Positions 1 to 7,197 of a stretch of DNA of 36,423 nt are shown here, piece by piece (positions within the stretch are counted from its first letter, which is position 1; each line of letters opens with the position of its first letter). The stretch is taken from NCBI GenBank assembly GCA_030145105.1, contig JAQYWF010000006.1:1-36423 (forward strand), in the 5' to 3' direction. Made by a program: the position numbers and the translations under genes. The notes under the pieces are model-generated. The model saw only the letters and a list, made by a program, of their open reading frames with translations, did no database searches and was not told where the DNA came from. This stretch comes from Desulfosarcina sp. Its GTDB lineage: Bacteria > Desulfobacterota > Desulfobacteria > Desulfobacterales > Desulfosarcinaceae.

Positions 1-2
1 AT

Positions 3-104
3 TCATATGTCTTTAATGGATTCCAAGTTCTCAACGGTTTGGTTCCTGGGGAATCCGAGTTCATTATAGACCTGTTCAATGATATCGCGTTTCGTCAGTG
101 CCAT
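3..104 (-). pseudogene. ihfA: Integration host factor alpha, N-terminal fragment ending at a premature stop
   Basis: The 33-residue product starts MALTKRDIIEQVYNELGFPR, which matches the N-terminus of IHF alpha, a DNA-bending HU/IHF-family subunit of about 95-100 residues. The start is supported by GGAG 8 bases upstream. The frame ends in TGA after ESIKDI, exactly where family members continue the second helix towards the DNA-binding beta arms, so this frame cannot make a working protein. Position 1 is the window edge, so I cannot see whether the rest of the gene continues in another frame (a frameshift) or is absent (a truncation). It lies on the presumed element side of the tRNA-Glu scar at 538-582. 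Identification of the family is fairly sure; pseudogene status is probable. Confidence 0.65.
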
Positions 105-154
105 GGGTGAATCTCCGTATCAGTGATGGTGGAAACAGTAGGTGGGAATATATT

Positions 155-169
155 ATTGATCGCATCAAT
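155..169. promoter_or_regulatory. Inverted repeat upstream of the ihfA fragment
   Basis: ATTGAT-CGC-ATCAAT is a perfect 6-bp inverted repeat with a 3-base centre, about 50 bases upstream of the ihfA start. Its position fits an operator or promoter-proximal protein site, but no factor can be named. Confidence 0.3.
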
Positions 170-385
170 ACCCTGTTGTTTCAAGGGTTTAGTGTTCCTT
201 GACAATTTGGTAGGTGGGGGATAAAGCTCATGGCACTATTATGTCACGAGTTGCATATCGATCAGATAGGTCCTATTTTGTATGAGGAAAGATGCTTACA
301 GATGATGAAGTCCGGTTGGTTGAAGAAGTGGTGATGGGGTGGATTGGGGGATAGACCAAATAGAGTGGGGCAGGGGGCCAGAAAA

Positions 386-479
386 TTCACTGAGTGAAAA
401 ACTGAGTGTAAATGGTATAGGGTATTCTGGTTTTTCCATATTTTTGCCCACATATTCCCGCAAATATTCACTCAATGAA
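386..479. repeat. Two copies of a TTCACTSARTGAA palindrome
   Basis: TTCACTGAGTGAA at 386-398 is a perfect palindrome around a central base. A near copy, TTCACTCAATGAA, lies at 467-479, and a half-related ACTGAGTGTAA at 401-411. The flanking bases 105-537 hold no convincing gene. Repeated 13-bp dyads could be binding sites of a regulator or recombinase near the element end. Function is unknown. Confidence 0.4.
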
Positions 480-537
480 ATTACAAAATTACAGTAACTT
501 ATCGATATTTAATGTCTATGCAATTTGGTGTTGGGAG

Positions 538-582
538 CCTTTCACGCCGGCGACAGGGGATCGAATCCCCTTGGGGACGCCA
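538..582 (+). pseudogene. 3' fragment of tRNA-Glu(TTC), probable attachment-site remnant
   Basis: The bases run from the anticodon loop CTTTCAC (anticodon TTC at 541-543) through a T arm AGGGG-ATCGAAT-CCCCT to GGGGACG and an encoded CCA at 580-582. This matches the 3' half of bacterial tRNA-Glu. The 5' half is missing: only two of five anticodon-stem pairs can form with the bases before it, and no D arm or 5' acceptor strand is present. The T loop has A where tRNAs have an invariant T54, so it is decaying. tRNA 3' ends are classic integrase targets, and such a fragment is what remains at the distal end of an inserted element. By that logic the element lies to the left and the native tRNA-downstream DNA, with its terminator at 634, to the right. 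Confidence 0.75.
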
Positions 583-608
583 CTTTTTAAATATACGTGA
601 TTCCCTAC

Positions 609-719
609 TTACTGGCCGTTTGCGCGGTTTCTTGCCGCACAAGCGGCTTTTTTGTTTTTAAGCTGGAAAGTTCGATTCCAACCAAATTTTCCCCCTACAG
701 GTGGAGGGAAAAACGCCAT
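609..719 (-). CDS. Possible 36-residue ORF with strong but sequestered ribosome-binding site
   Basis: An ATG at 719 follows a perfect GGAGG (bases 727-731 on the opposite strand) with 7-base spacing. It opens a 36-codon frame beginning MAFFPPPVGGKFGWN and ending in a basic tail rich in Lys, Arg and Ala. The Shine-Dalgarno bases and start codon lie inside the hairpin at 718-742, which would limit translation. Against it being a gene, its C-terminal codons are the reverse strand of the terminator hairpin at 634-652, and I recognise no family. It could equally be a chance frame across structured non-coding DNA. Confidence 0.2.
   Translation of the reverse strand: MAFFPPPVGGKFGWNRTFQLKNKKAACAARNRANGQ
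634..652 (+). terminator. Rho-independent terminator downstream of the tRNA-Glu fragment
   Basis: GCCGC-ACAA-GCGGC is followed directly by TTTTTTG. Its position about 50 bases after the tRNA CCA end suggests it is the original terminator of the tRNA-Glu transcript, left in place after the 5' part of the gene was separated from it. Confidence 0.75.
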
Positions 720-742
720 AGGGTCTCCTCCGGGGAGCCTAT
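687..742. other. Two adjacent hairpins in the non-coding stretch 583-1032
   Basis: The first hairpin has arms TTTTCCC (687-693) and GGGAAAA (706-712). The second pairs ATAGGGTCTCC (718-728) with GGGGAGCCTAT (732-742) with one mismatch and one wobble, followed by TTTTT. Apart from these, the hairpin at 836 and the small ORF at 609-719, I see no gene between 583 and 1032. Confidence 0.4.
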
Positions 743-835
743 TTTTCTGGCCTATGCTATGGCCAACAGATATGGCCTTTAATCCTTTGCAGTAAGCGTC
801 ATGCAACCAATTCTGATGCCTGGTTATTTGAAATG

Positions 836-860
836 CTAACTGTTACGTTAGTATTTTTTT
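836..860 (+). terminator. Terminator-like hairpin with T tract
   Basis: CTAAC-TGTTAC-GTTAG (836-851) is followed by TA and seven T (854-860). The stem is only 5 bp and AT-rich, so termination would be weak. No gene ends just upstream, so it may serve the leader of the gene starting at 1033. Confidence 0.3.
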
Positions 861-1032
861 GACATCATTGGCACCTTGAGCACTTGCCAGTTATTACTTC
901 GTGATTAGTGTATTCGTCGTATAGATGGTTAATTTTGTGTCTCCAATGGAGTCCCGCCGTTCATCGCCTCAACCGATGCAATTGGGTTTGTTTCCATTAT
1001 TAAAAATATCAACTAAAGAAAAGGAGTATGAA

Positions 1033-1443
1033 ATGATGTCAAGAAAGATTGTTGGGCTTGTTTTAGGTATCTTGTTTCTGGCTACTATGCCGGCTGTCGC
1101 CGGGCAGGACCTCGTGAAGGTTGTGGCTGATGGTTGCAAGGCAGAATTAGAAACATATTGCAAAGATGTTACTCCCGGAGAGGGTCGAATCCTGGCTTGC
1201 CTCTTTGCCCATGGTGATAAGCTTTCTGGAAAATGTGAGTATGCGCTGTACGACGCCTCCGTGCAACTGGAGCGGGCCGTGGCTGCCTTGGGTTACGTGA
1301 CCAACGAGTGCGCGGATGATCTCGATAAGTTTTGCAGCGGTGTTGCAGCTGGCGAGGGACGGCTGTTAGATTGTATAGAAAAGAATGACAAAAATGTAAG
1401 TTCTCGGTGTAAGGATGCAATGAAAGAGGTCGGATTGAAATAA
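1033..1443 (+). CDS. Secreted cysteine-rich repeat protein (GLG1/Cys-rich FGFR repeat type)
   Basis: The 136-residue product starts at the ATG at 1033, placed by AAGGAG 6 bases upstream; an in-frame start at 925 lacks a site. A signal peptide covers about residues 1-23 (hydrophobic core, AVA-G). The mature part holds two tandem repeats with four cysteines each, following C-x6-YC-x-D-x2-PGEGR-x3-CL and a later KC/RC, the pattern of the cysteine-rich repeats of Golgi apparatus protein 1 (PF00839), also found in secreted bacterial proteins. All eight Cys could form disulfides, so an oxidising periplasm or outside location is likely. It probably shares a transcript with the SYLF gene 30 bases downstream. 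The bacterial function of these repeats is unknown to me. Confidence 0.8.
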   Translation: MMSRKIVGLVLGILFLATMPAVAGQDLVKVVADGCKAELETYCKDVTPGEGRILACLFAHGDKLSGKCEYALYDASVQLERAVAALGYVTNECADDLDKFCSGVAAGEGRLLDCIEKNDKNVSSRCKDAMKEVGLK

Positions 1444-1473
1444 TAATAACCTTAAAAAGAAAAGGAACATCTA

Positions 1474-2052
1474 ATGATCAAAATCTATCGTTTCCCGATT
1501 ATAACATTGACGGTTATCTTGGCCGTGGCGATGTCAATTCCAGCAATGGCAGACAGTTATACGGATACCATTGCGATTTACAAAAAGTCCCCCGCGGTCC
1601 AGCCTTTTTTTAAGAACGCATACGGATATGCGGTTTTCCCGACTATCGGCAAGGGTGGGTTCGTCGTCGGTGGTTCCTATGGAAAAGGACAAGTCTACCA
1701 GGGCGGCAAGGTCACGGGCGAAGCATCTTTAATCAAGGGGTCCATCGGTTTTCAGGCCGGCGGTCAGGCATTCAGCCAGATGATCTTTTTTGAAGACAAA
1801 CGTGCCTATGATGAATTCACCAGCGGAAACTTTGAGTTTGACGGCACGGCCTCCGCGGTTGCCATCACGGCCGGCGTTCAAGGCAAGGCCGGTAGTGAAG
1901 GGGCCACGGCCAGTGCCAGTGCCGGGCCTGCCACCGCCGCACAGGCGGAAACAAACTATTACAAAGGCATGGTCGTTTTTACACAAGCCAAAGGTGGGTT
2001 GATGTACGAGGCGTCCATCGGTGGTCAGAAGTTCAGTTTCACGGCAAAATAA
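1474..2052 (+). CDS. Secreted SYLF-domain (Ysc84/DUF500) lipid-binding protein
   Basis: The 192-residue protein has a signal peptide of about 26 residues (ending PAMA-D). The rest is a SYLF domain: FFKNAYGYAVFPTIGKGG, GGSYGKGQVY, a QAFSQMIFFED segment and a closing GLMYEASIGGQKF. Eukaryotic SYLF proteins bind phosphoinositides; bacterial ones are exported and of uncertain role. A Gly/Ala/Ser-rich stretch near residues 130-155 may be a flexible loop. AAAGGAAC lies 7-9 bases before the ATG. It is the second gene of a two-gene unit with the Cys-rich protein and ends before the terminator at 2160. Confidence 0.85.
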   Translation: MIKIYRFPIITLTVILAVAMSIPAMADSYTDTIAIYKKSPAVQPFFKNAYGYAVFPTIGKGGFVVGGSYGKGQVYQGGKVTGEASLIKGSIGFQAGGQAFSQMIFFEDKRAYDEFTSGNFEFDGTASAVAITAGVQGKAGSEGATASASAGPATAAQAETNYYKGMVVFTQAKGGLMYEASIGGQKFSFTAK

Positions 2053-2159
2053 TGAGACAACGGCACGGTTGGTGAATCACTGGGTGAAACCTGTGATTGA
2101 TTAAAAAAATTTTAAAGTTCGCTGATTACCGTTTTCTTCCAAGACGGATGATTTGACTC

Positions 2160-2195
2160 AAAAGGCCAACTACAAGGTGTCGTGGTTGGCCTTTT
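2160..2195. terminator. Bidirectional terminator between converging genes
   Basis: AAAAGGCCAAC (2160-2170) and GTTGGCCTTTT (2185-2195) form a perfect 11-bp stem with a 14-base loop. T-rich arms on both strands let it end the SYLF transcript (+) and the AsmA-like transcript (-). Confidence 0.8.
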
Positions 2196-2285
2196 CAGGT
2201 CAGCGGCCATTTTGTGTGAAGCGATGATAGGTGGATTACAACGGGGTCGTGCTTTCCTCCTGCCGATTGGTCGGTTCCCGACGTA

Positions 2286-4295
2286 TTACTTGCATCCCAC
2301 AGAAGGTTTTGCTGATCTGTCCTCAGGGCCAATGGGAATGGCACAGACATCATTGCCGTCTGCCGGCAGTTCTTGGCTGAACAATCGCTTGAATGTGCTT
2401 GTCACCGGACTGGCTATGAAGTTGACGGTGGTCCCCAATAGGCCACCTGGCTGTATGCCCACGCCAAAATCAGTGAAGTTGCCTTTGACTTCGACGGGTG
2501 TTGCCAGGCTGAAATATTCGGCCTTTTTGGGGATAGGGGCCATTTTTAAATCGATGTGCCCATCTTTGAAGTTTATCTGCCCTTTGCCGCAGATTCTGAT
2601 TTTTGTCGTATCGATCAAAAAAACGTCTGGTTCCAGAACACCGTCTTTCATGGTCCAGCGGCCTACCAGACAATTGATCTGTGATTGGTTCTCTTTGTTT
2701 CTGGAAAGAACGGCTGCAATCACGTTTACCGCCCACAGGTCGATGACACCTGCCTTGAGGTTTTCCAAGCGACCGGAAAAATTAAAATATCCATTGCTGC
2801 TAGCCATGAGATTGTTAAAACTGTCGGCCGAAGATTTCAGATCCACGTCGAGATTGATGATGCCACCCATGTCCGCCTTCGGCTTTGCTCGCCGTACCGG
2901 CACACCAAAGTCGAAATTTTCTATCGTCGCCCTCACCGACGCTTCCGGGGCCGATTTTTCCGGCTTGAGCGATGCCGCCATAAAGAATGAGCCTCCGGGA
3001 ATGTTTAGTTTCACCGGGTCTGCGGTAAAACGTCCGTCTTTCAGGGTGACCGTCAACACACCACTACCCAGTTCATCCTTTCCGGACATCACCTTATCGG
3101 CCTTCACATCCATCCGGACGTTGAATTTGGCCAACACCTCCGGACTAAGCAGTTTACCGGTTCCGACCGCCTCAGACGCTTTTCCTCGGTTTTCCTCTGC
3201 TACCGATTGCTTCGGGTCGCTTTTTTCCGGCGACCACTCACCGACATCAAAATCGTTGAGTTGAATCAATGGCGATTCCAGTTCGAGGGTCACCTCCGGC
3301 TTGTCGCCGGATTTCTCGGCGGTCATCTTTCCGGTCAATTGGCTGTTTCCGACCTGGATCAAAAAATCAGTTAGCTCGATCCGTTCCCGACCCATTGAAA
3401 GCTCGGCTGCAGCTTTGTAGGACTTCAAGGGCGGCAGGTCTAATCCCAACAATCCGTTCAGATTGTCCAAATGATCTCCAGCCGCTGATGCTTTTAAATG
3501 CAGGTTTTTGGTTGCCTTGGCCAGATCGAGAGTGCCTGCAAAATTGAACCGGGTTTTTGCGATTTGGGTATCAATCGCCATGCGTGATCTGCTTTCTTCG
3601 ATCAGTTCCTGCAGGGAGCCAATTTCGATCTCAGTCGTGTATGGTTCATTTAGCAGTTTTCCCTTCATTGAAAGAATGAAAGGCTTTCCGGGCAACATGG
3701 TCCCGGTGCATTCGTCTATTTTGAATTGCATCGGTTCCGCCATACCTGGCCGGTGATAATCCACCGCGATGTCCGCCAGATCCAGCTTGGCCAGCACCAA
3801 AGAATCGGATGTCAGCTCCAGCTGATTTTCTCTGATGGACGGTTTCGGCTCGGGCGGGGCTTCAGATTTACCTTCTGCCAGGGTCTTCGAGGACCAGTTG
3901 ACCGCTCCTTGCTTGTTTTCCACGAGCGTGATTGAAATCCCTTTGACGCTGAATTTGGCTACCTTGATCTTGCCCATGAGAAGCGGGAGCACATGCACGC
4001 GGATCTCGGCGCTTTTCATGTTGAGGAAATCACCTTTTTCAAAGTTTTTGGGATTCGATATTCGCAAACCCTCGACTGAAAAAACTGGCCGAAGGGAGGT
4101 GCTGATCACAATTTTATCGTCAATCTTTACCGTGCGGCCAAGAGCCAATGATGCGGCCGACTCCACCATGCCTTTGTGGCTGCTCAAATCTATAGGAATA
4201 CGGATGATTGACAGGAGGATTAGGATCAAGAGCAGAGATGCGATCAAGCCGCCGATAATATAAAGGATCCAACGGAGAGGTTTAAATACACGCAT
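2286..4295 (-). CDS. AsmA family envelope protein
   Basis: The 669-residue protein has one N-terminal membrane anchor (about residues 10-32: hydrophobic, Leu/Ile-rich) followed by a long periplasmic part. The N-terminal domain shows typical AsmA features: LGRTVKIDDKIVISTSLRPV, then GLRISNPKNFEKGDFLNMKSAEIRV, and KFSVKGISITLVENKQGAVNW. A C-terminal AsmA region contains SSNGYFNFSGRLENLKAGVIDL and KGQINFKDGHIDLKM. AsmA-like proteins are related to the TamB/VPS13-type lipid conduits and influence outer-membrane assembly or lipid transport; the exact job here is not shown by the sequence. The ribosome-binding site before ATG 4295 is weak. It faces the SYLF gene across a shared terminator. Confidence 0.85.
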   Translation of the reverse strand: MRVFKPLRWILYIIGGLIASLLLILILLSIIRIPIDLSSHKGMVESAASLALGRTVKIDDKIVISTSLRPVFSVEGLRISNPKNFEKGDFLNMKSAEIRVHVLPLLMGKIKVAKFSVKGISITLVENKQGAVNWSSKTLAEGKSEAPPEPKPSIRENQLELTSDSLVLAKLDLADIAVDYHRPGMAEPMQFKIDECTGTMLPGKPFILSMKGKLLNEPYTTEIEIGSLQELIEESRSRMAIDTQIAKTRFNFAGTLDLAKATKNLHLKASAAGDHLDNLNGLLGLDLPPLKSYKAAAELSMGRERIELTDFLIQVGNSQLTGKMTAEKSGDKPEVTLELESPLIQLNDFDVGEWSPEKSDPKQSVAEENRGKASEAVGTGKLLSPEVLAKFNVRMDVKADKVMSGKDELGSGVLTVTLKDGRFTADPVKLNIPGGSFFMAASLKPEKSAPEASVRATIENFDFGVPVRRAKPKADMGGIINLDVDLKSSADSFNNLMASSNGYFNFSGRLENLKAGVIDLWAVNVIAAVLSRNKENQSQINCLVGRWTMKDGVLEPDVFLIDTTKIRICGKGQINFKDGHIDLKMAPIPKKAEYFSLATPVEVKGNFTDFGVGIQPGGLLGTTVNFIASPVTSTFKRLFSQELPADGNDVCAIPIGPEDRSAKPSVGCK

Positions 4296-4390
4296 GACGA
4301 TACCCGCTTCTGGTGATGAATTTTAAATGTCACAATACAAAATCAATTGAATTTAGGCATTTGATGCAAGTCCTGAATCGGATCACGGTT

Positions 4391-4738
4391 CTAGCGGCCC
4401 ATGTTACGGTTATATGCATCGAGCATGCGATTGATGAGATCAGGGTCTCTGGACGTAATGCCACTGGTATTGAACTTTACACGCACGCTACCGTCTGCCT
4501 GGGTACGCAGATTCGCCGTCACATCGATGCCGTTACGTGTGCCACCCATGATGCCCGCAGCACGATCCTCGCGGGTAATCGGCACGCCCTGATCGGCGAA
4601 GGCGGCTTGCGCAGCCTCCCATGAACGGTCGAAGCTGTTGACCGGCGTAGTTGAATAAACGCCGGGTGCGGCCTGGTGATAAGTGCAACCGCCAAGCAGC
4701 GTGGCGACCAATACGAGGGCTGCCAGATGCAGCTTCAT
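4391..4738 (-). CDS. Small uncharacterised lipoprotein, third gene of the DUF3300/DUF2950 cluster
   Basis: The 115-residue product begins MKLHLAALVLVATLLGGC with a lipobox cysteine at residue 18. ATG 4738 overlaps the stop of the DUF2950 gene as ATGA, and AAGGTG lies just before it, so translation is coupled; a longer frame from 4756 lacks such support. The mature part contains SFDRSWEAAQAAFADQGVPI, an R-x2-GIMGG segment and a C-terminal LINRMLDAYNRNMGR. It resembles small lipoproteins predicted to have an alpha/beta fold with unknown function. Cotranscription with DUF3300 and DUF2950 genes is the main clue to its role. Lipoprotein call is strong; function is unassigned. Confidence 0.75.
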   Translation of the reverse strand: MKLHLAALVLVATLLGGCTYHQAAPGVYSTTPVNSFDRSWEAAQAAFADQGVPITREDRAAGIMGGTRNGIDVTANLRTQADGSVRVKFNTSGITSRDPDLINRMLDAYNRNMGR

Positions 4739-5634
4739 GGATTCACCTTGTGCCAACTGCTATCAGGATTGAACAGGGTCATGGCGCTTGCGACAGCATC
4801 GCTTTCCGTTCCCAGATCTTTTTCGTAAATGACACCGTCATGGCTGACGATGAAGCTCATCACGCCGCTTTCGTCATATTCTGCTGGCCATGCCACCAAT
4901 GCGAATCCGGCGACCAGACGGCCATTAATGATGTAATTGTAGGCACCTCCTGGTGCGCTACTACCCTGTGCTGTGAGGATACGGTACTGATACCCCTCGT
5001 AGTCATAGCCTTGCTTGTCCTCACCATAAAGCGGGCCCAACGGGCTGGGTTCCTCACCTTCAAGCGCAGCCCAGTAGAGCCCGTTTTGCTTTCCGGGTGT
5101 GCTGATGATTTGTTGTGCATATTCGAGCGCACCGTCGCCGTTACGATCCACGCGCGCATATTCCTTTTGCGCATCGTAGTAGGCCAGCACGGCCTGCATT
5201 GTCGCCAGCTCGTTACGACCGATGCGGCGTGTCCGGATCTCGTCTGCAGCAGCTAGCGTGTCAAACCGCCAGGCACCCTGCTTTTCGATCAGCGGAATGG
5301 GCAGCACCCATTCCTGCGTGCCCACCGCCAGATGTGCTGTTTGCGCTGAGTTGGACACAATTTTGTGCGCCTCGGCCCAGGCTTTGAGGAAGGCGTCGAC
5401 ATCTTTGTCTTCAATGTTCTCTGTAGGGATGAAGTTTTTCCAGTCATTCCCCAGTACAACGCGTAGCGCAGCATGATCATTTTTCGCAATCGCATCAACC
5501 AGCGCTGTTGCCGCGGCATCTGCTGTGGGATAGGCCTGTTGCGCAGCCACTGGCATCGACGCGAACAGCACCATTCCTGCCAAAACTGACGCCAAGAAAC
5601 CATTCGACTTCATACGTGTTTTATTGCTCATCAT
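4735..5634 (-). CDS. DUF2950 family secreted protein
   Basis: The product of about 299 residues has a signal peptide ending near PVAAQQAYP. The body matches the DUF2950 family: ATALVDAIAKNDHAALRVVL near the N-terminus, NELATMQAVLAYYDAQKEYA in the middle, and GYQYRILTAQG, GRLVAGFALVAWPAEYDESGVMSFIV and GVIYEKDLG at the end. I chose the ATG at 5634 because GGTGGGGGG lies 7 bases before it; an in-frame start at 5661 also exists. DUF2950 genes commonly sit beside DUF3300 genes in proteobacteria, as here (36-base gap). No biochemical function is established to my knowledge. Codon and protein style resemble gamma/betaproteobacterial members, hinting at transfer. Confidence 0.85.
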   Translation of the reverse strand: MMSNKTRMKSNGFLASVLAGMVLFASMPVAAQQAYPTADAAATALVDAIAKNDHAALRVVLGNDWKNFIPTENIEDKDVDAFLKAWAEAHKIVSNSAQTAHLAVGTQEWVLPIPLIEKQGAWRFDTLAAADEIRTRRIGRNELATMQAVLAYYDAQKEYARVDRNGDGALEYAQQIISTPGKQNGLYWAALEGEEPSPLGPLYGEDKQGYDYEGYQYRILTAQGSSAPGGAYNYIINGRLVAGFALVAWPAEYDESGVMSFIVSHDGVIYEKDLGTESDAVASAMTLFNPDSSWHKVNP

Positions 5635-5669
5635 GTTTGTTCCCCCCACCTTTGTACCCATAGGTGCAC

Positions 5670-7025
5670 TTAGCGTCTACCTCCGCCACGACTCGAGCGC
5701 CCACCGCTGGAGCGGCCGCCCCCCCGGCTGTGGCTGCTGGCTGATTGACGGCTGGCGCTACCCCGACTGACCTGATGGCGACTCTGCGACGTATTGCTCG
5801 CACCCTTGAACGCATTTTCACTGCCCCTGTTCGATGACGAACGTGATTGATTCGCCCGGCTGCGATCCGCATTCTGCGCCTTGGCGCGCTCCTGGCTACG
5901 ATCCATGTTTTGTGATGGGTTGCGTGTTTGGTTGCGATCCGGGTTTTGCGTTGCCTGATTGGCACGATCGCGTGTTTGCGGATCGTTACGCAGCTTCTCG
6001 CGCCCAGCCGCCGGGTCAGCACCACGATTCTTCAGGGTTGTCTCCGCCTGCTGACGGCTGGCATCACGTTGTGTGTCACGACCCCGGGAGTCAGCCCGGT
6101 TCTCAGCACCTGCAACCTTGCGGTCGTATTGTTGGCGTGTCTTGTCATCGCGATACGGCACCCCTTTGCGGTTGGCCGCGTTGTGCTTCCAGTTGGTGTT
6201 GCTTTTATTCACGTTGTTGATTCGATTGTTGACGTTGATATTGTTGTAGCGGTTGACATTGATATTGACGCTGCCGTGGCCGTGCCTCCAGTTGCAGCCG
6301 CCCCACAGGCCGTTGTGAATACCAACGATCGCCGCACCCCACACAACGCCGGCAACAAACGCGCCACCCGGATAGTAATAACGTGGCGGCGCCCAGTAAT
6401 AAGGCGGATAGGCGGGATACCACCATGCGCCATAAACCACCGTTGGCTGATACACCGGCACATACACTGTCTGCGGCTGTGCGGGTTCGATGATGATCAC
6501 CGACTGGTCGCTATCAGTCTGCGTGCTGACTTTTTGTTGTTCATTGGTCTCAAGGTTGCCTGCTTCTTGTGCCTTATTGCGCAGAAACTGCACCCGATCC
6601 ATGACTTGGGAAGGCTGGGCGAGAAAGGCATCACCCAGTCGTTGAACATCAACTGGCTTGGCGCTCATCATGGCAAGTACCTGCGGAAAGGCCACCAGCG
6701 ACTTTACACTCGGATCCCAAGATTGGTCAGCTACCGCATTGACCGCTGTATCGCCCTGCTGATCGGGATTCGCTTCGGACCACTTGGCCGCTTCGACGAC
6801 ATCGGCCGGATAAGTAGCGGCCATCAGCACCTGGGCCAGCAGTGAGTCCGGATACAGTGCGATAGGTGCAAGCATCTGATCCAATTCCTCATTGCTGAAA
6901 GTTGCTGCTTCATCAGCGGCATGAGTAGCGGACGCAGCCAACACAAAAAGCAGGCTGGCCAAGAAAAAAAAGAACTGCCTCGTCGCTCGACTCAACGCCA
7001 GGCGTGAAAAACTCAGGAAGGTCAT
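5670..7025 (-). CDS. DUF3300 family secreted protein with long basic Arg/Asn/Ser-rich tail
   Basis: The 451-residue protein starts at ATG 7025, supported by CGGAG 8 bases upstream; the longer frame to 7196 runs through promoter DNA. A signal peptide covers about 38 residues (ends ATHAAD). The DUF3300 core follows: SNEELDQMLAPIALYPDSLL, then AQVLMAATYPADVVEAA, W-S-EANPD, a QTVYVPVYQP strand and a Tyr/Pro/Trp-rich PPYYWAPPRYYYP segment. After an Asn-rich stretch (VNINVNRYNNINVNNRINN) comes a low-complexity, strongly basic tail rich in Arg, Gln, Ser and finally Gly-Arg-Ser repeats. Such a tail could bind polyanions such as LPS, DNA or polyphosphate; that is inference. It leads the three-gene unit with DUF2950 and the small lipoprotein. 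Confidence 0.85.
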   Translation of the reverse strand: MTFLSFSRLALSRATRQFFFFLASLLFVLAASATHAADEAATFSNEELDQMLAPIALYPDSLLAQVLMAATYPADVVEAAKWSEANPDQQGDTAVNAVADQSWDPSVKSLVAFPQVLAMMSAKPVDVQRLGDAFLAQPSQVMDRVQFLRNKAQEAGNLETNEQQKVSTQTDSDQSVIIIEPAQPQTVYVPVYQPTVVYGAWWYPAYPPYYWAPPRYYYPGGAFVAGVVWGAAIVGIHNGLWGGCNWRHGHGSVNINVNRYNNINVNNRINNVNKSNTNWKHNAANRKGVPYRDDKTRQQYDRKVAGAENRADSRGRDTQRDASRQQAETTLKNRGADPAAGREKLRNDPQTRDRANQATQNPDRNQTRNPSQNMDRSQERAKAQNADRSRANQSRSSSNRGSENAFKGASNTSQSRHQVSRGSASRQSASSHSRGGGRSSGGRSSRGGGRR

Positions 7026-7197
7026 GATTCGTCTCCGTCGATTAAACGCCAACACAAGGGTGTTGACACACGATGTTACCCAGATAGTTAATTGTGTGCC
7101 CCACCGAATACACTCCAGATGGATTGCGCAGGCCGTTTCATTAGGGAAAAGATGATAAAACGCCAACAAAGATAAGAACTTGCTTTTTTTGCGCAAG

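Noticed and set aside
262-471. 69-codon - strand frame in the left junction
   Set aside because: No ribosome-binding site, low-complexity composition, and it overlaps the palindromes.
661-690. T-loop-like GTTCGATTCC, considered as a second tRNA piece
   Set aside because: The flanking bases do not form a 5-bp T stem and no acceptor end or CCA follows.
925-1032. Upstream extension of the Cys-rich repeat gene
   Set aside because: The added 36 residues precede a clear signal peptide and lack a ribosome-binding site, whereas AAGGAG supports 1033.
2182-3264. 360-codon + strand open frame
   Set aside because: It lies wholly opposite the AsmA-like gene, has no family signature, and runs through the shared terminator at its start.
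5928-6845. 305-codon + strand open frame
   Set aside because: It is the shadow of the DUF3300 gene; its Val/Ile-rich composition comes from the Asn/Arg-rich codons on the other strand.
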